From Kiritimatiellia bacterium (GTDB lineage Bacteria; Verrucomicrobiota; Kiritimatiellia; RFP12; UBA1067): a stretch of DNA of 12,073 nt. The stretch lies in the NCBI GenBank assembly GCA_024405335.1, contig JAKSOX010000042.1, forward strand, positions 1 to 12,073. The letters are read 5' to 3'. The notes under the pieces are model-generated. The model was not told where the DNA came from, searched no databases, and saw only the letters and a list, made by a program, of their open reading frames with translations. A program made the position numbers and the translations under genes. Position 1 is the stretch's first letter. Every line of letters starts with the position of its first letter. Positions 1-6,757 of the stretch are shown here, piece after piece.

Positions 1-55
1 CCTTGGGCGCGGCGCATTTGGCGGCCTTGGCGGCCGGCTTGATGGTCTTCTTCAT
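1..55 (-). CDS. Start of a Lys/Ala-rich, possibly histone H1-like protein (partial, C-terminus outside window)
   Basis: Only the first 18 codons lie in the window, read on the minus strand from ATG at 55-53: MKKTIKPAAKAAKCAAPK. The composition (six Lys, seven Ala, two Pro in 18 residues) resembles the basic Ala/Lys/Pro tails of bacterial histone H1-like or tail-bearing HU proteins, which bind DNA in the nucleoid. That assignment is inference from composition alone. The gene is supported by a very good promoter 64 bases upstream (TTGACA, 17-base gap, TACAAT on the minus strand) and by a leader of about 57 bases. The ribosome binding site is weak: a purine-rich GGAAAGAACAGAAAGA lies upstream, without a true AGGAGG. 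The gene is divergent from the glycosidase/esterase gene. Alternatives are a ribosomal or RNA-binding protein with a basic N-terminal tail. Confidence 0.5.
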   Translation of the reverse strand, partial: MKKTIKPAAKAAKCAAPK

Positions 56-79
56 GGTCTTGTCTTTCTGTTCTTTCCG

Positions 80-114
80 AAACGGGCAAAACGGCCTTTT
101 CCGGAAAAACGGGC
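80..114 (-). repeat. AAACGG(G)C repeats and a 12-base palindrome in the leader of the minus-strand gene
   Basis: On the + strand three close copies of an AAACGG-type unit occur: AAACGGGC at 80-87, AAAACGGC at 88-95 and AAAAACGGGC at 105-114. Between them TTTTCCGGAAAA (97-108) is a perfect 12-base palindrome. In minus-strand transcript orientation all of this falls just after the predicted start point (about 112) and before the ATG at 55. It could therefore be an operator or a structured mRNA leader. No known riboswitch or regulator site was recognised. Confidence 0.35.
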
Positions 115-118
115 GCGT

Positions 119-147
119 ATTGTATTGTTTTTGCTTTTCCATGTCAA
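119..147 (-). promoter_or_regulatory. Sigma70-type promoter of the minus-strand Lys/Ala-rich gene
   Basis: Read on the minus strand, positions 147-142 are TTGACA (6/6 match to the -35 consensus) and 124-119 are TACAAT (5/6 match to the -10 consensus), with an optimal gap of 17 bases. Transcription would start near 112, giving a leader of about 57 bases. This is the best consensus promoter in the window and suggests high expression, as expected for an abundant nucleoid or ribosome-associated protein. Confidence 0.65.
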
Positions 148-211
148 GGGAAAATGCGCGGATTTTCGGTTTTTGTCTTCTCGGCAATTCGCCGCAAACT
201 CAGATGCGCAG

Positions 212-241
212 TTGACTGGCACGGGGGCGTTTTGTTATCCT
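212..241 (+). promoter_or_regulatory. Probable promoter of the glycosidase/esterase-thiolase-thrC unit
   Basis: TTGACT at 212-217 (5/6) and TATCCT at 236-241 (4/6) are separated by 18 bases. The predicted start near 248 leaves a leader of about 33 bases before the ATG at 281. It lies in the AT-richer gap between the divergent genes and is weaker than the opposing minus-strand promoter. Confidence 0.45.
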
Positions 242-266
242 ATCACCTTGTTTTTCGGTAGAGAAG

Positions 267-272
267 AAAGGA
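267..272 (+). promoter_or_regulatory. Ribosome binding site AAAGGA that fixes the start of the glycosidase/esterase gene
   Basis: AAAGGA sits 8 bases before ATG 281. The same reading frame is open back to an ATG at 125, but that start lies upstream of the predicted promoter and has no such site. The start at 281 is therefore preferred. Confidence 0.7.
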
Positions 273-280
273 TTTCGAAC

Positions 281-3118
281 ATGTTGCTTGCCGCGTTTTT
301 CGCCGGGGTTTTCATCAACTCGGACGCCTGGAATTTCTGGTGTTCCGAGCCGCTCAGGGACGTGGACCGCGCGGGCGTCGTCCAGGCCGTCAAGGACGAC
401 GTCGACTGCTACGCCCAGTCCGGCGTGGAGGCCGTGTTCTACAACATGAACTTCCAGCGCACCTTCTACGACACCAAGGTGGGCACGATCTTCACGAAAG
501 ACGTCGCGCTCGACGCGGACGGCACGCTGACGTTGCGCGGCCGGCGCCTCGACGCCGCCACCAGCGCCGAATACAAGGGGATGTACCTCAACTTCAAGCG
601 CGTCCACGAGGTGGCGCCCGACCTGATGAAGGTGCGCTACGATTACTGCAAGTCCAAGGGGATCGAGATGTGGCATTCGCTGCGCATGGACGACGTGCAC
701 TGGACGCCGCTGCAGACGGATTTCCGTCCGCAGCACGGCGACATGTGGCTCGACCGCAAGGACCTCGTGCGCGCGTGGTACCGCCACACCTGGCGCGGCG
801 ACTGGCACGACAACGCGCTCGACTACGGCCAGAAGGAGGTGTTCGACTACCATCTCGCGATGGTTCGCGAGCTGATGATGGACTGGGAATCCGACGGCAT
901 CGAGCTCGACTGGCTCCGCAGCGTGCCCGTGTTCAAGCCCGGATTCGACGAGGCGAACGCCGTCACGCTGACGCGCTTCATGCGCGCCGTGCGCGGAATC
1001 TGCAACGAGGCCGCGAAGAAGTGGGGGCACCCGATGCGCGTGGCGGTGCGCGTGCCCGGCCGCGTGCGCGACGCGACGGGCGTGGGGATGGACGTGCCGA
1101 CGTGGGCGAAGGAGAAGCTGATCGACGTGCTGATACCGTCGTGCAACAACACCAACACCGAGCAGGACTACGACGTCGCGATCTGGCGCGTCCTCGCGCC
1201 GAAGCCGGTGATCCTCGCCCCGTGCATCGACGCCGGCGCGAACGCGGGCGGCGGATCGCTGTGGTACACGGACGAAACGGACGCCGGATTCGCCTCCAAT
1301 TTCTACCAGCAGGGCGCGGACGCGGCGTATTTCTACAACCACTTCCCGAACCAGGAGAAGCAGCGTCCCTATTTGCGCCGGAATTTCACGCGCGCCGCGG
1401 ACCGCCGGGCCTGCGCCGCGCACAACCGCCGCCATCCGGTGACGCGCCACGATCCCGTCGGCGAGGGCAAGTACTGGGAACCGTGCTTCCCGGACACGAT
1501 CTGGCCGAACTGCTGCAACGGCTCCGTGAAGATCAACTGCGGCGAGGCCGTGAAGGGGCGCAAGGCGTGGGTGGTGGTGGGAACCCGCAAGCCGCTCACG
1601 GCGGACGTGTACGTGAACACGGTGAAATGCCGGATCGTCTCCCCCGCCGAGACGCCCCTGCCCGCGGAGCTGCCGCAGGACAAGAAAAACCCCTACAGCT
1701 ATCTGCAGGCGGAAATCCCCGTCGGAGCGCTGCACGACGGCTGGAACGCCGTGGAGTTCTTCAACCGCGCGGACTGGACGATCATGGCGACGGATTTCGT
1801 CTGGACGGAAATCCGCATCGGTCCCCCGGCCGAAAAGATGCCGCAGTTCCACGTGCTCAAGGGCGAAACGTCGCACGCGGACGGTCTCTACGCGACGGGC
1901 GAGGACGTCGAAATCACGTTCGAGGGTTCGTACAACGCGAAACCCGCGGACGGCGCGTTCGTGCGTCTGGGCATCCAGGAGCCGGGCCGCGTGGGCGTGC
2001 GCGTCGAGCAGGTGCGCCTCGGCGCCGACGGCCGCTGCAAGATCGCGATCCCCGCGCCGAAGACGCCCGGCTGGATCACGGTGGACGCGATGACCGAAAC
2101 GCTTCCCGACGCGCTCGGCAACGTCGGCCCGGGCGCGCGCGCCAAAGTGGGCGCCTTGTGCGACAAGGACGCGATCAAGCCGGCGCTGCCGCCGCCCGCC
2201 GACTTCAAGAGCTTCTGGGACGCCGAAATCGCCAAGCTCGACGCGGTGCCGATGAAGGTGCTGCGCAAGGAGCAGCAGCTGGACGACAAGCGTTCGCAGG
2301 GCGGCAAAGTGCGCGAATGGGAGGTGTTCGTCGACTGCGTGGGCCCGCGTCCCGCCACGGGCTTCGTGTCGATGCCCCGGGACGCGAAGCCGAAGTCCCT
2401 GCCGATCGTGGCGATGTTCCAGGGCGCGGCCGGCATCGCGGCGTGGCCCAGCACCTGGTACGGCGACGTGGCGATTTGCGTGAGCGCGAGCAAGTTCGGC
2501 CTGCCGAACGTGATGACCTTCAAGGAATACCAGGAGAAGGGCTACTACAAGAGCCAGGTGGAAGGGTTCGAGCACAGGGGCGCGGAAAGCCGCGACGAAA
2601 GCTTCTTCAAGTGGATGATCCTGCGCGACCTGCGGCTGCTGCAGTACGCGAAGTCGCTGCCGGAGTGGAACGGCAAGGTGCTGGTGGTGAACGGCGAATC
2701 GCTCGGCGGCGCGCAGTCGCTGGCGGTGGGCGCGCTCGATCCGGACGTGACGTTCATCTGCGCGTGCGTGCCGGCGCTTTCGGACCACAACGGGCGCCTC
2801 GCCGGGCGCCGCAACGGCTGGCCGCAGCTGTGGCGGCCGGACGCGGACGGGCGGCCCGCCACGGAGCGCGACCGCAGAATTTCCGAGGCGTCGCGCTACG
2901 TGGACGTGGTGAACTTCTGTTCGCTCATCACGCCGGACAAGGAAGTTTCCATCGGCACGGGCCTCCTCGATTCCACCTGTCCGCCCGAAGGCGTGTGGGC
3001 GGCCTACAACGCGATTCCCGCGGGCGTGAAGAAGCACGTCTGGCACAATCCCAAGGCGGGGCACGAGGCGGGCAACGGCCACGGCGGCCGGCGCATCAAG
3101 GAGATCGTCGGCAAATGA
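281..3118 (+). CDS. Two-domain carbohydrate-active protein: TIM-barrel glycosidase-like N-half fused to an AXE1-type esterase
   Basis: 945 residues, probably acting on acetylated plant or mucosal polysaccharide. Residues about 15-390 look like an uncharacterised glycoside-hydrolase-like TIM barrel. Aromatic- and acid-rich strands such as GIEMWHSLRMDDVHW and DGIELDWLR (205-213, with Glu208 and Asp210 as candidate acids) support this. Residues about 400-630 appear to be beta-sandwich modules, the second introducing the esterase. Residues about 635-940 resemble acetylxylan esterase family AXE1 (alpha/beta hydrolase). The nucleophile elbow is GESLGG with Ser807, the acid is Asp897 in GLLDSTCPP, and the base is His928 in AGHEAG, in the expected order and spacing. 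Deacetylation of sugar esters is family knowledge; the substrate is unknown. The N-terminus MLLAAFFAGVFINSDA is hydrophobic but has no basic residue, so export is uncertain. Its stop overlaps the next start (ATGA), implying translational coupling. Gene and esterase domain are sure; the N-half activity is inferred. Confidence 0.88.
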   Translation: MLLAAFFAGVFINSDAWNFWCSEPLRDVDRAGVVQAVKDDVDCYAQSGVEAVFYNMNFQRTFYDTKVGTIFTKDVALDADGTLTLRGRRLDAATSAEYKGMYLNFKRVHEVAPDLMKVRYDYCKSKGIEMWHSLRMDDVHWTPLQTDFRPQHGDMWLDRKDLVRAWYRHTWRGDWHDNALDYGQKEVFDYHLAMVRELMMDWESDGIELDWLRSVPVFKPGFDEANAVTLTRFMRAVRGICNEAAKKWGHPMRVAVRVPGRVRDATGVGMDVPTWAKEKLIDVLIPSCNNTNTEQDYDVAIWRVLAPKPVILAPCIDAGANAGGGSLWYTDETDAGFASNFYQQGADAAYFYNHFPNQEKQRPYLRRNFTRAADRRACAAHNRRHPVTRHDPVGEGKYWEPCFPDTIWPNCCNGSVKINCGEAVKGRKAWVVVGTRKPLTADVYVNTVKCRIVSPAETPLPAELPQDKKNPYSYLQAEIPVGALHDGWNAVEFFNRADWTIMATDFVWTEIRIGPPAEKMPQFHVLKGETSHADGLYATGEDVEITFEGSYNAKPADGAFVRLGIQEPGRVGVRVEQVRLGADGRCKIAIPAPKTPGWITVDAMTETLPDALGNVGPGARAKVGALCDKDAIKPALPPPADFKSFWDAEIAKLDAVPMKVLRKEQQLDDKRSQGGKVREWEVFVDCVGPRPATGFVSMPRDAKPKSLPIVAMFQGAAGIAAWPSTWYGDVAICVSASKFGLPNVMTFKEYQEKGYYKSQVEGFEHRGAESRDESFFKWMILRDLRLLQYAKSLPEWNGKVLVVNGESLGGAQSLAVGALDPDVTFICACVPALSDHNGRLAGRRNGWPQLWRPDADGRPATERDRRISEASRYVDVVNFCSLITPDKEVSIGTGLLDSTCPPEGVWAAYNAIPAGVKKHVWHNPKAGHEAGNGHGGRRIKEIVGK

Positions 3119-4125
3119 GCGGAACGGAAAATCGCCCAACGGCCTGCAGAGGGCTCAGTCTGCTCAGCGGCGGCCTGGATTCCCAGCTTGCGGTGTGCGT
3201 GCTGCGCGAAGCCGGCGCCGAGGTGGAGGGCGTCACCTTCACGACGCCGTTCTTCGACCCCGCCGCCGCGCGCAAGGCGGCCGCGGCGCTGGGGGTCAAG
3301 CTCCACGAAATCGATTTCACGGCGGACGAGATCGCGCTGGTCGAAAATCCCCCGCACGGTTTCGGCGGCGCGATGAACCCGTGCATCGACTGCCACGCCA
3401 CGATGATCAAACGCGCGGGCGAGCTGATGGCGGCGCTCGGGTACGATTTCGTCGCCACGGGCGAAGTGGTGAACCAGCGTCCGATGAGCCAGAACCGGCA
3501 GTCGCTCGGCGTGGTGGAGAAATGCTCCGGACTCGCGGGGCGCCTGGTGCGGCCGCTTTCGGCGCAGCTGCTGGCGCCCACGATTCCAGAAACGGAAGGC
3601 AAGCTCGACCGTTCCAAACTGCTGGGGCTCCAGGGGCGCCGCCGCGAAGAGCAGTTCGCGCTCGCGAAGAAGTTCGGCCTCGTGGACTACCCGTCGCCCG
3701 CGGGCGGCTGCAAGCTGACCGAGAAGGGCTTCGGCCGCCGCCTCCGCGATTTGATGGAGCACGAAGGTCTCGGGGACCGGCGGCTCGTGGAACTGCTGCT
3801 GATCGCGCGCCGCTTCCGCTTCCCGGACGGCACGGGGCTCGTGCTCGGCCGCGACGCGCGCGAGAACGACGCGATCCGCAAGCTGCGCCGCGAAGGGGAG
3901 CTGCTGCTTTCGCCGGTTTCCGTGCCCGGCCCGACGGCGCTCGTCACCACGCAGGGCTCCGCCGAAACGCTCGCGCGCCTGCCCGCGCTGGTCGCCGCCT
4001 GGAGCAAGTACGACAAATTCGCGGGCGAGATCGTGGTGAGAATCGTTTCCGACGGCGGCGAAACGCGCACGTCCGTGCCGCGCCCCTACGCCCGCGACCC
4101 TTTCCTGCAACACCAGATTTTCTGA
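3115..4125 (+). CDS. PP-loop ATPase of the ThiI/MnmA-like tRNA thiolation type with a probable NFACT-R-like C-terminal domain
   Basis: 336 residues. The PP-loop SGGLDS (18-23) near the N-terminus binds ATP and adenylates a substrate, as in tRNA thiouridine synthases and related N-type ATP pyrophosphatases. NPCIDCH gives a Cys90-x2-Cys93 pair, and YDFVATGEV follows. A third conserved-looking Cys199 lies in PSPAGGCKLT. These motifs and the segment RPLSAQLLAPTIPE match what I recall of a bacterial family annotated as a tRNA thiouridylase-type PP-loop protein. In that family the C-terminal part (here about 205-336) is an RNA-binding NFACT-R-type domain. The likely role is sulfur insertion into RNA; the target base is unknown. 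It lacks the THUMP and rhodanese domains of full ThiI and is shorter than MnmA. The start ATG overlaps the previous stop by 4 bases, with AAGGAG at 3098-3103. thrC follows 14 bases later. Confidence 0.88.
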   Translation: MSGTENRPTACRGLSLLSGGLDSQLAVCVLREAGAEVEGVTFTTPFFDPAAARKAAAALGVKLHEIDFTADEIALVENPPHGFGGAMNPCIDCHATMIKRAGELMAALGYDFVATGEVVNQRPMSQNRQSLGVVEKCSGLAGRLVRPLSAQLLAPTIPETEGKLDRSKLLGLQGRRREEQFALAKKFGLVDYPSPAGGCKLTEKGFGRRLRDLMEHEGLGDRRLVELLLIARRFRFPDGTGLVLGRDARENDAIRKLRREGELLLSPVSVPGPTALVTTQGSAETLARLPALVAAWSKYDKFAGEIVVRIVSDGGETRTSVPRPYARDPFLQHQIF

Positions 4126-4139
4126 AAAGGACAAAAACC

Positions 4140-5537
4140 ATGACGTTCACCAGCACCCGTTCCGTCGCTTCGGAAACTTCCCTCTACACCATCCTCCGCG
4201 GCCTTGCGCCGGACGGAGGTCTCTACGTGCCGCGCACGCAGCCGGCGAAAAGCGCGCTTCCCGCGCCCGCGCTGGCGGATTGCGAACGCGCGGCCCTCGG
4301 CGCGTTTTTCGACGACGTCCCCGCGGCCGTGCGCGACGCGGCCGTGGCGAATCTGCTCGCCAAGTTCCCGGCGGAAGATCCGATTCCGCTCGTGGACGCG
4401 GACGGCTTCAAGATCCTCGAACTTTTCCACGGTCCGACGGGCGCGTTCAAGGACGTGGCGCTTTCCGTGCTGCCCGTGCTGATGGCGGCGGCGGCGGAAG
4501 GCCGGCGCGTGCTGATCCTCACGGCGACGTCGGGCGACACCGGTTCCGCCGCGATGGCGGGCTTTTCCGACGTGCCCGGCGTCGAGGTCGCGGTGTTCTT
4601 CCCGAACACGGGCACTTCGCGCATCCAGCGCCTGCAGATGACGACCCCGGCGGCGAAGAACGTGCACGGCATCGCGATCCGCGGCAATTTCGACGACGCC
4701 CAGGCGGCGGTGAAGCGCATCTTCTCCGACCCCGCGATCCGCGCGGAGGCGGAATCGGCGGGCGTCACGCTTTCGTCCGCGAATTCGATCAACACCGGCC
4801 GGCTCGTGCCGCAGATCGCGTACTACCTGCTGGCGGCGTCCAAGCTCGGCGGCAAAACGTTCGACGTGGTGGTGCCCAGCGGCAACTTCGGCAACATCCT
4901 CGCGGCGTACTACGCGAAGCTCCTCGGCGCGCCGATCCGCACGTTCGCGTGCGCGTCCAACGTGAACGACGTGCTCGCGCGTTTCGTCCGGACGGGCGTC
5001 TACGATCCGGGGCCGTCGTTCACGGTCACGAATTCGCCCTCGATGGACATCCGCAAGAGTTCCAACGTCGAGCGCCTCCTGTGGCTCGTCAACGGCGGGC
5101 TCGAAGACCCCGCGGCGGCGTGCGCGGCCACGAAGAAGCTGATGGACGACTTCGCGGCGTCGGGCCGGTACGAACTGGACGCGGCCGCGAAGGCGCGTTT
5201 CCAGGCCGATTTCGTTTCGGGCGTCGCGACGCCGGAGGAGACCGAAGCGGAAATGCGCCTCATGCGCGAACGCTGCGGCTACGTGCTCGATCCGCACACG
5301 GCGGTGGCGACGGCGGTGGCGCGCAGGCTCGGCCTTCCGAAGGACGGCGTGCCGTGCGTGGTGGCCGCGACGGCCACGCCCTACAAGTTCCCGGAAACGT
5401 GCGCCCGCGCGTTCGGCCGCGACGTGCTCGACGATCCGCCGCCCGCGTTCGCGGCGCTGGAAACCGCGCCCGTCACGCAGAATCTCGTGGTGGACGTCGC
5501 CGGCATCGACGACGCGGTGCGCGCCCTCTTCCGTTGA
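4140..5537 (+). CDS. thrC: Threonine synthase
   Basis: 465 residues. Catalyses the last step of threonine synthesis, converting O-phosphohomoserine to threonine and phosphate with pyridoxal phosphate, in the cytoplasm. The N-terminus STRSVASETSLYTILRGLAPDGGLYVP is the typical ThrC opening. The cofactor lysine is Lys104 in HGPTGAFKD, followed by TSGDTGSAA (about 130-138) and the phosphate-binding loop SGNFGN (247-252). The length fits the longer proteobacterial/yeast-like class of ThrC. The start ATG has AAGGA at 4127-4131, 8 bases upstream. It closes a three-gene unit with the thiolation-type gene and the glycosidase/esterase gene; no other threonine gene is near. No terminator hairpin is visible in the 10 bases before the next promoter, so read-through into nagA is possible. 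Confidence 0.96.
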   Translation: MTFTSTRSVASETSLYTILRGLAPDGGLYVPRTQPAKSALPAPALADCERAALGAFFDDVPAAVRDAAVANLLAKFPAEDPIPLVDADGFKILELFHGPTGAFKDVALSVLPVLMAAAAEGRRVLILTATSGDTGSAAMAGFSDVPGVEVAVFFPNTGTSRIQRLQMTTPAAKNVHGIAIRGNFDDAQAAVKRIFSDPAIRAEAESAGVTLSSANSINTGRLVPQIAYYLLAASKLGGKTFDVVVPSGNFGNILAAYYAKLLGAPIRTFACASNVNDVLARFVRTGVYDPGPSFTVTNSPSMDIRKSSNVERLLWLVNGGLEDPAAACAATKKLMDDFAASGRYELDAAAKARFQADFVSGVATPEETEAEMRLMRERCGYVLDPHTAVATAVARRLGLPKDGVPCVVAATATPYKFPETCARAFGRDVLDDPPPAFAALETAPVTQNLVVDVAGIDDAVRALFR

Positions 5538-5547
5538 GGCGCGGTCC

Positions 5548-5561
5548 GTGGTATAATTCCC
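5548..5561 (+). promoter_or_regulatory. Extended -10 promoter of nagA (GTGGTATAATTCCC)
   Basis: A perfect TATAAT at 5552-5557 is preceded by TGG, giving a consensus extended -10 element TGnTATAAT. No good -35 lies at 16-18 bases upstream, as is common for extended -10 promoters. The predicted start near 5564 leaves about 25 bases of leader containing AAAGGAG. The same 14 bases recur in front of mutS. Confidence 0.7.
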
Positions 5562-5588
5562 GCATCTTTCAACCAAAGGAGTAGGCCA

Positions 5589-6737
5589 ATGAAGAAAATC
5601 GCACTCGTCAATGCCCACGTGATCAGCCCCGGCGTGGATCTCGCGGACGCCGTCGTCGTCGTCGAAGGCGCGAACGTCAAGTCCGTTTCCCGGGCGAAGC
5701 CGCCGAAGGGCGCGGAAATCGTGGACGTGAAGGGCGCCTACGTGGTGCCGGGATTCATCGACGTGCATCTCCACGGCGCGTGCGGCTATGACGTGTGCGA
5801 CGCCACGGAGGAGGCCATCACCAAGATCGCCGAGGCGAAACTGGCCGAGGGCTGCACGAGCTTCCTGCCCACCACGCTCACCGTGGGGCACGACAATCTC
5901 GTCGCCGCGGCGAAGGCCGTCGCGGCCTACCGCAAGAACGAGAAGTTCGCCAAGGTGATAGGCATCCACCTCGAAGGCCCGTTCATCAACGTGAAGTGCT
6001 GCGGCGCGCAGAACCCCGCGTTCGTCCGCAAGCCCGACATCAAGGAAGTCCTCGCGATTTCCAGGATTTCGCCCGTCAAGATGATCTCCTACGCGCCCGA
6101 GACGGAGGGCGGCGCGAAGTTCGCGGCGGACTGCTTCAAGCACGGCATCGTGCCTTCCTGCGGCCACACGGGCGCCACGTTCGCCGAGTTCCTCCCCGCG
6201 TACAAGAAGGGCCTGCGCCACCTCACGCACTTCTGCAACCAGATGACGAAGCTGCACCACCGCGAAATCGGCGTCGTCGGCGCGGGCTTCCTTCTCGAGG
6301 ACCTCAACACCGAGGTGATCTGCGACCGCATCCACCTGTGCGACGACATGCTCCGCCTCGTGTTCCTGCGCCGCAACCTCGCGCACGTGCAGATGATCAC
6401 GGATTCCCTGCGCTGCTCGCACTGCAAGGACGGGTACGCGTTCGAGATGGGCGGACTCAAGGTCCAGCTCAAGGGCGGCGAAGCGCGCCTCGTCGAGGGC
6501 GGCAACCTCGCGGGCTCCACGCTGTGGCTCAACAAGGGCCTCAAGAACCTCAAGGACGTCACCGGACTGCCGCTCAAGGACCTCATCCGCACCACCTCCT
6601 GGAACCAGGCGATCGAACTCGGCCTCGGCGACCGGCTGGGCAAGGTGGAGAAGGGCTTCGTGGCCGACCTCGCGGTGCTCGACGCGAAGAACTTCAACGT
6701 CAAGGCCGTCTTCAAAAACGGCGAAAAGTGCATCTGA
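5589..6737 (+). CDS. nagA: N-acetylglucosamine-6-phosphate deacetylase
   Basis: 382 residues, the same length as the E. coli enzyme. Removes acetate from GlcNAc-6-phosphate to give glucosamine-6-phosphate, in amino-sugar use and cell-wall recycling. It is an amidohydrolase-fold protein. DVHLHG gives His60/His62, where E. coli has Gln and Asn. The metal ligands are Glu129 (HLEGPF), His193 (CGHTGA) and His214 (LTHFCNQ). The catalytic acid is Asp272 (MITDS). LHHREIGVVG and LAGSTLWLNKGLKNL are further family signatures. At the position of E. coli His143 (GTHNP) this protein has Gln141 (CGAQNP). The start ATG has AAAGGAG at 5575-5581 with a 7-base gap. A FAD/Fe-S oxidoreductase gene begins 20 bases after the stop, so the two are probably co-transcribed. 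nagB and a sugar transporter are not in the window. Confidence 0.96.
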   Translation: MKKIALVNAHVISPGVDLADAVVVVEGANVKSVSRAKPPKGAEIVDVKGAYVVPGFIDVHLHGACGYDVCDATEEAITKIAEAKLAEGCTSFLPTTLTVGHDNLVAAAKAVAAYRKNEKFAKVIGIHLEGPFINVKCCGAQNPAFVRKPDIKEVLAISRISPVKMISYAPETEGGAKFAADCFKHGIVPSCGHTGATFAEFLPAYKKGLRHLTHFCNQMTKLHHREIGVVGAGFLLEDLNTEVICDRIHLCDDMLRLVFLRRNLAHVQMITDSLRCSHCKDGYAFEMGGLKVQLKGGEARLVEGGNLAGSTLWLNKGLKNLKDVTGLPLKDLIRTTSWNQAIELGLGDRLGKVEKGFVADLAVLDAKNFNVKAVFKNGEKCI

Positions 6738-6757
6738 ACGCCGCTCCCGTCCAAGCC

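Noticed and set aside
125..280. N-terminal extension of the first + strand gene from ATG 125
   Set aside because: It lies upstream of the predicted promoter, has no ribosome site, is AT-richer than the coding DNA, and overlaps the divergent minus-strand promoter.
200..3139. 979-codon open frame on the minus strand opposite the glycosidase/esterase gene
   Set aside because: It is a composition shadow: Arg/His/Ala/Val-rich with no recognisable domain, and it lies opposite a gene with clear motifs. High GC at third positions keeps antisense frames free of stops.
5534..5539. TTGAGG as a -35 for nagA
   Set aside because: The gap to TATAAT is only 12 bases, too short; the extended -10 element explains the promoter without it.
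4086..6422. 778-codon minus-strand open frame across thrC and nagA
   Set aside because: It spans two well-supported genes and their promoter, has low-complexity Arg/His/Asp-rich content and no motif.
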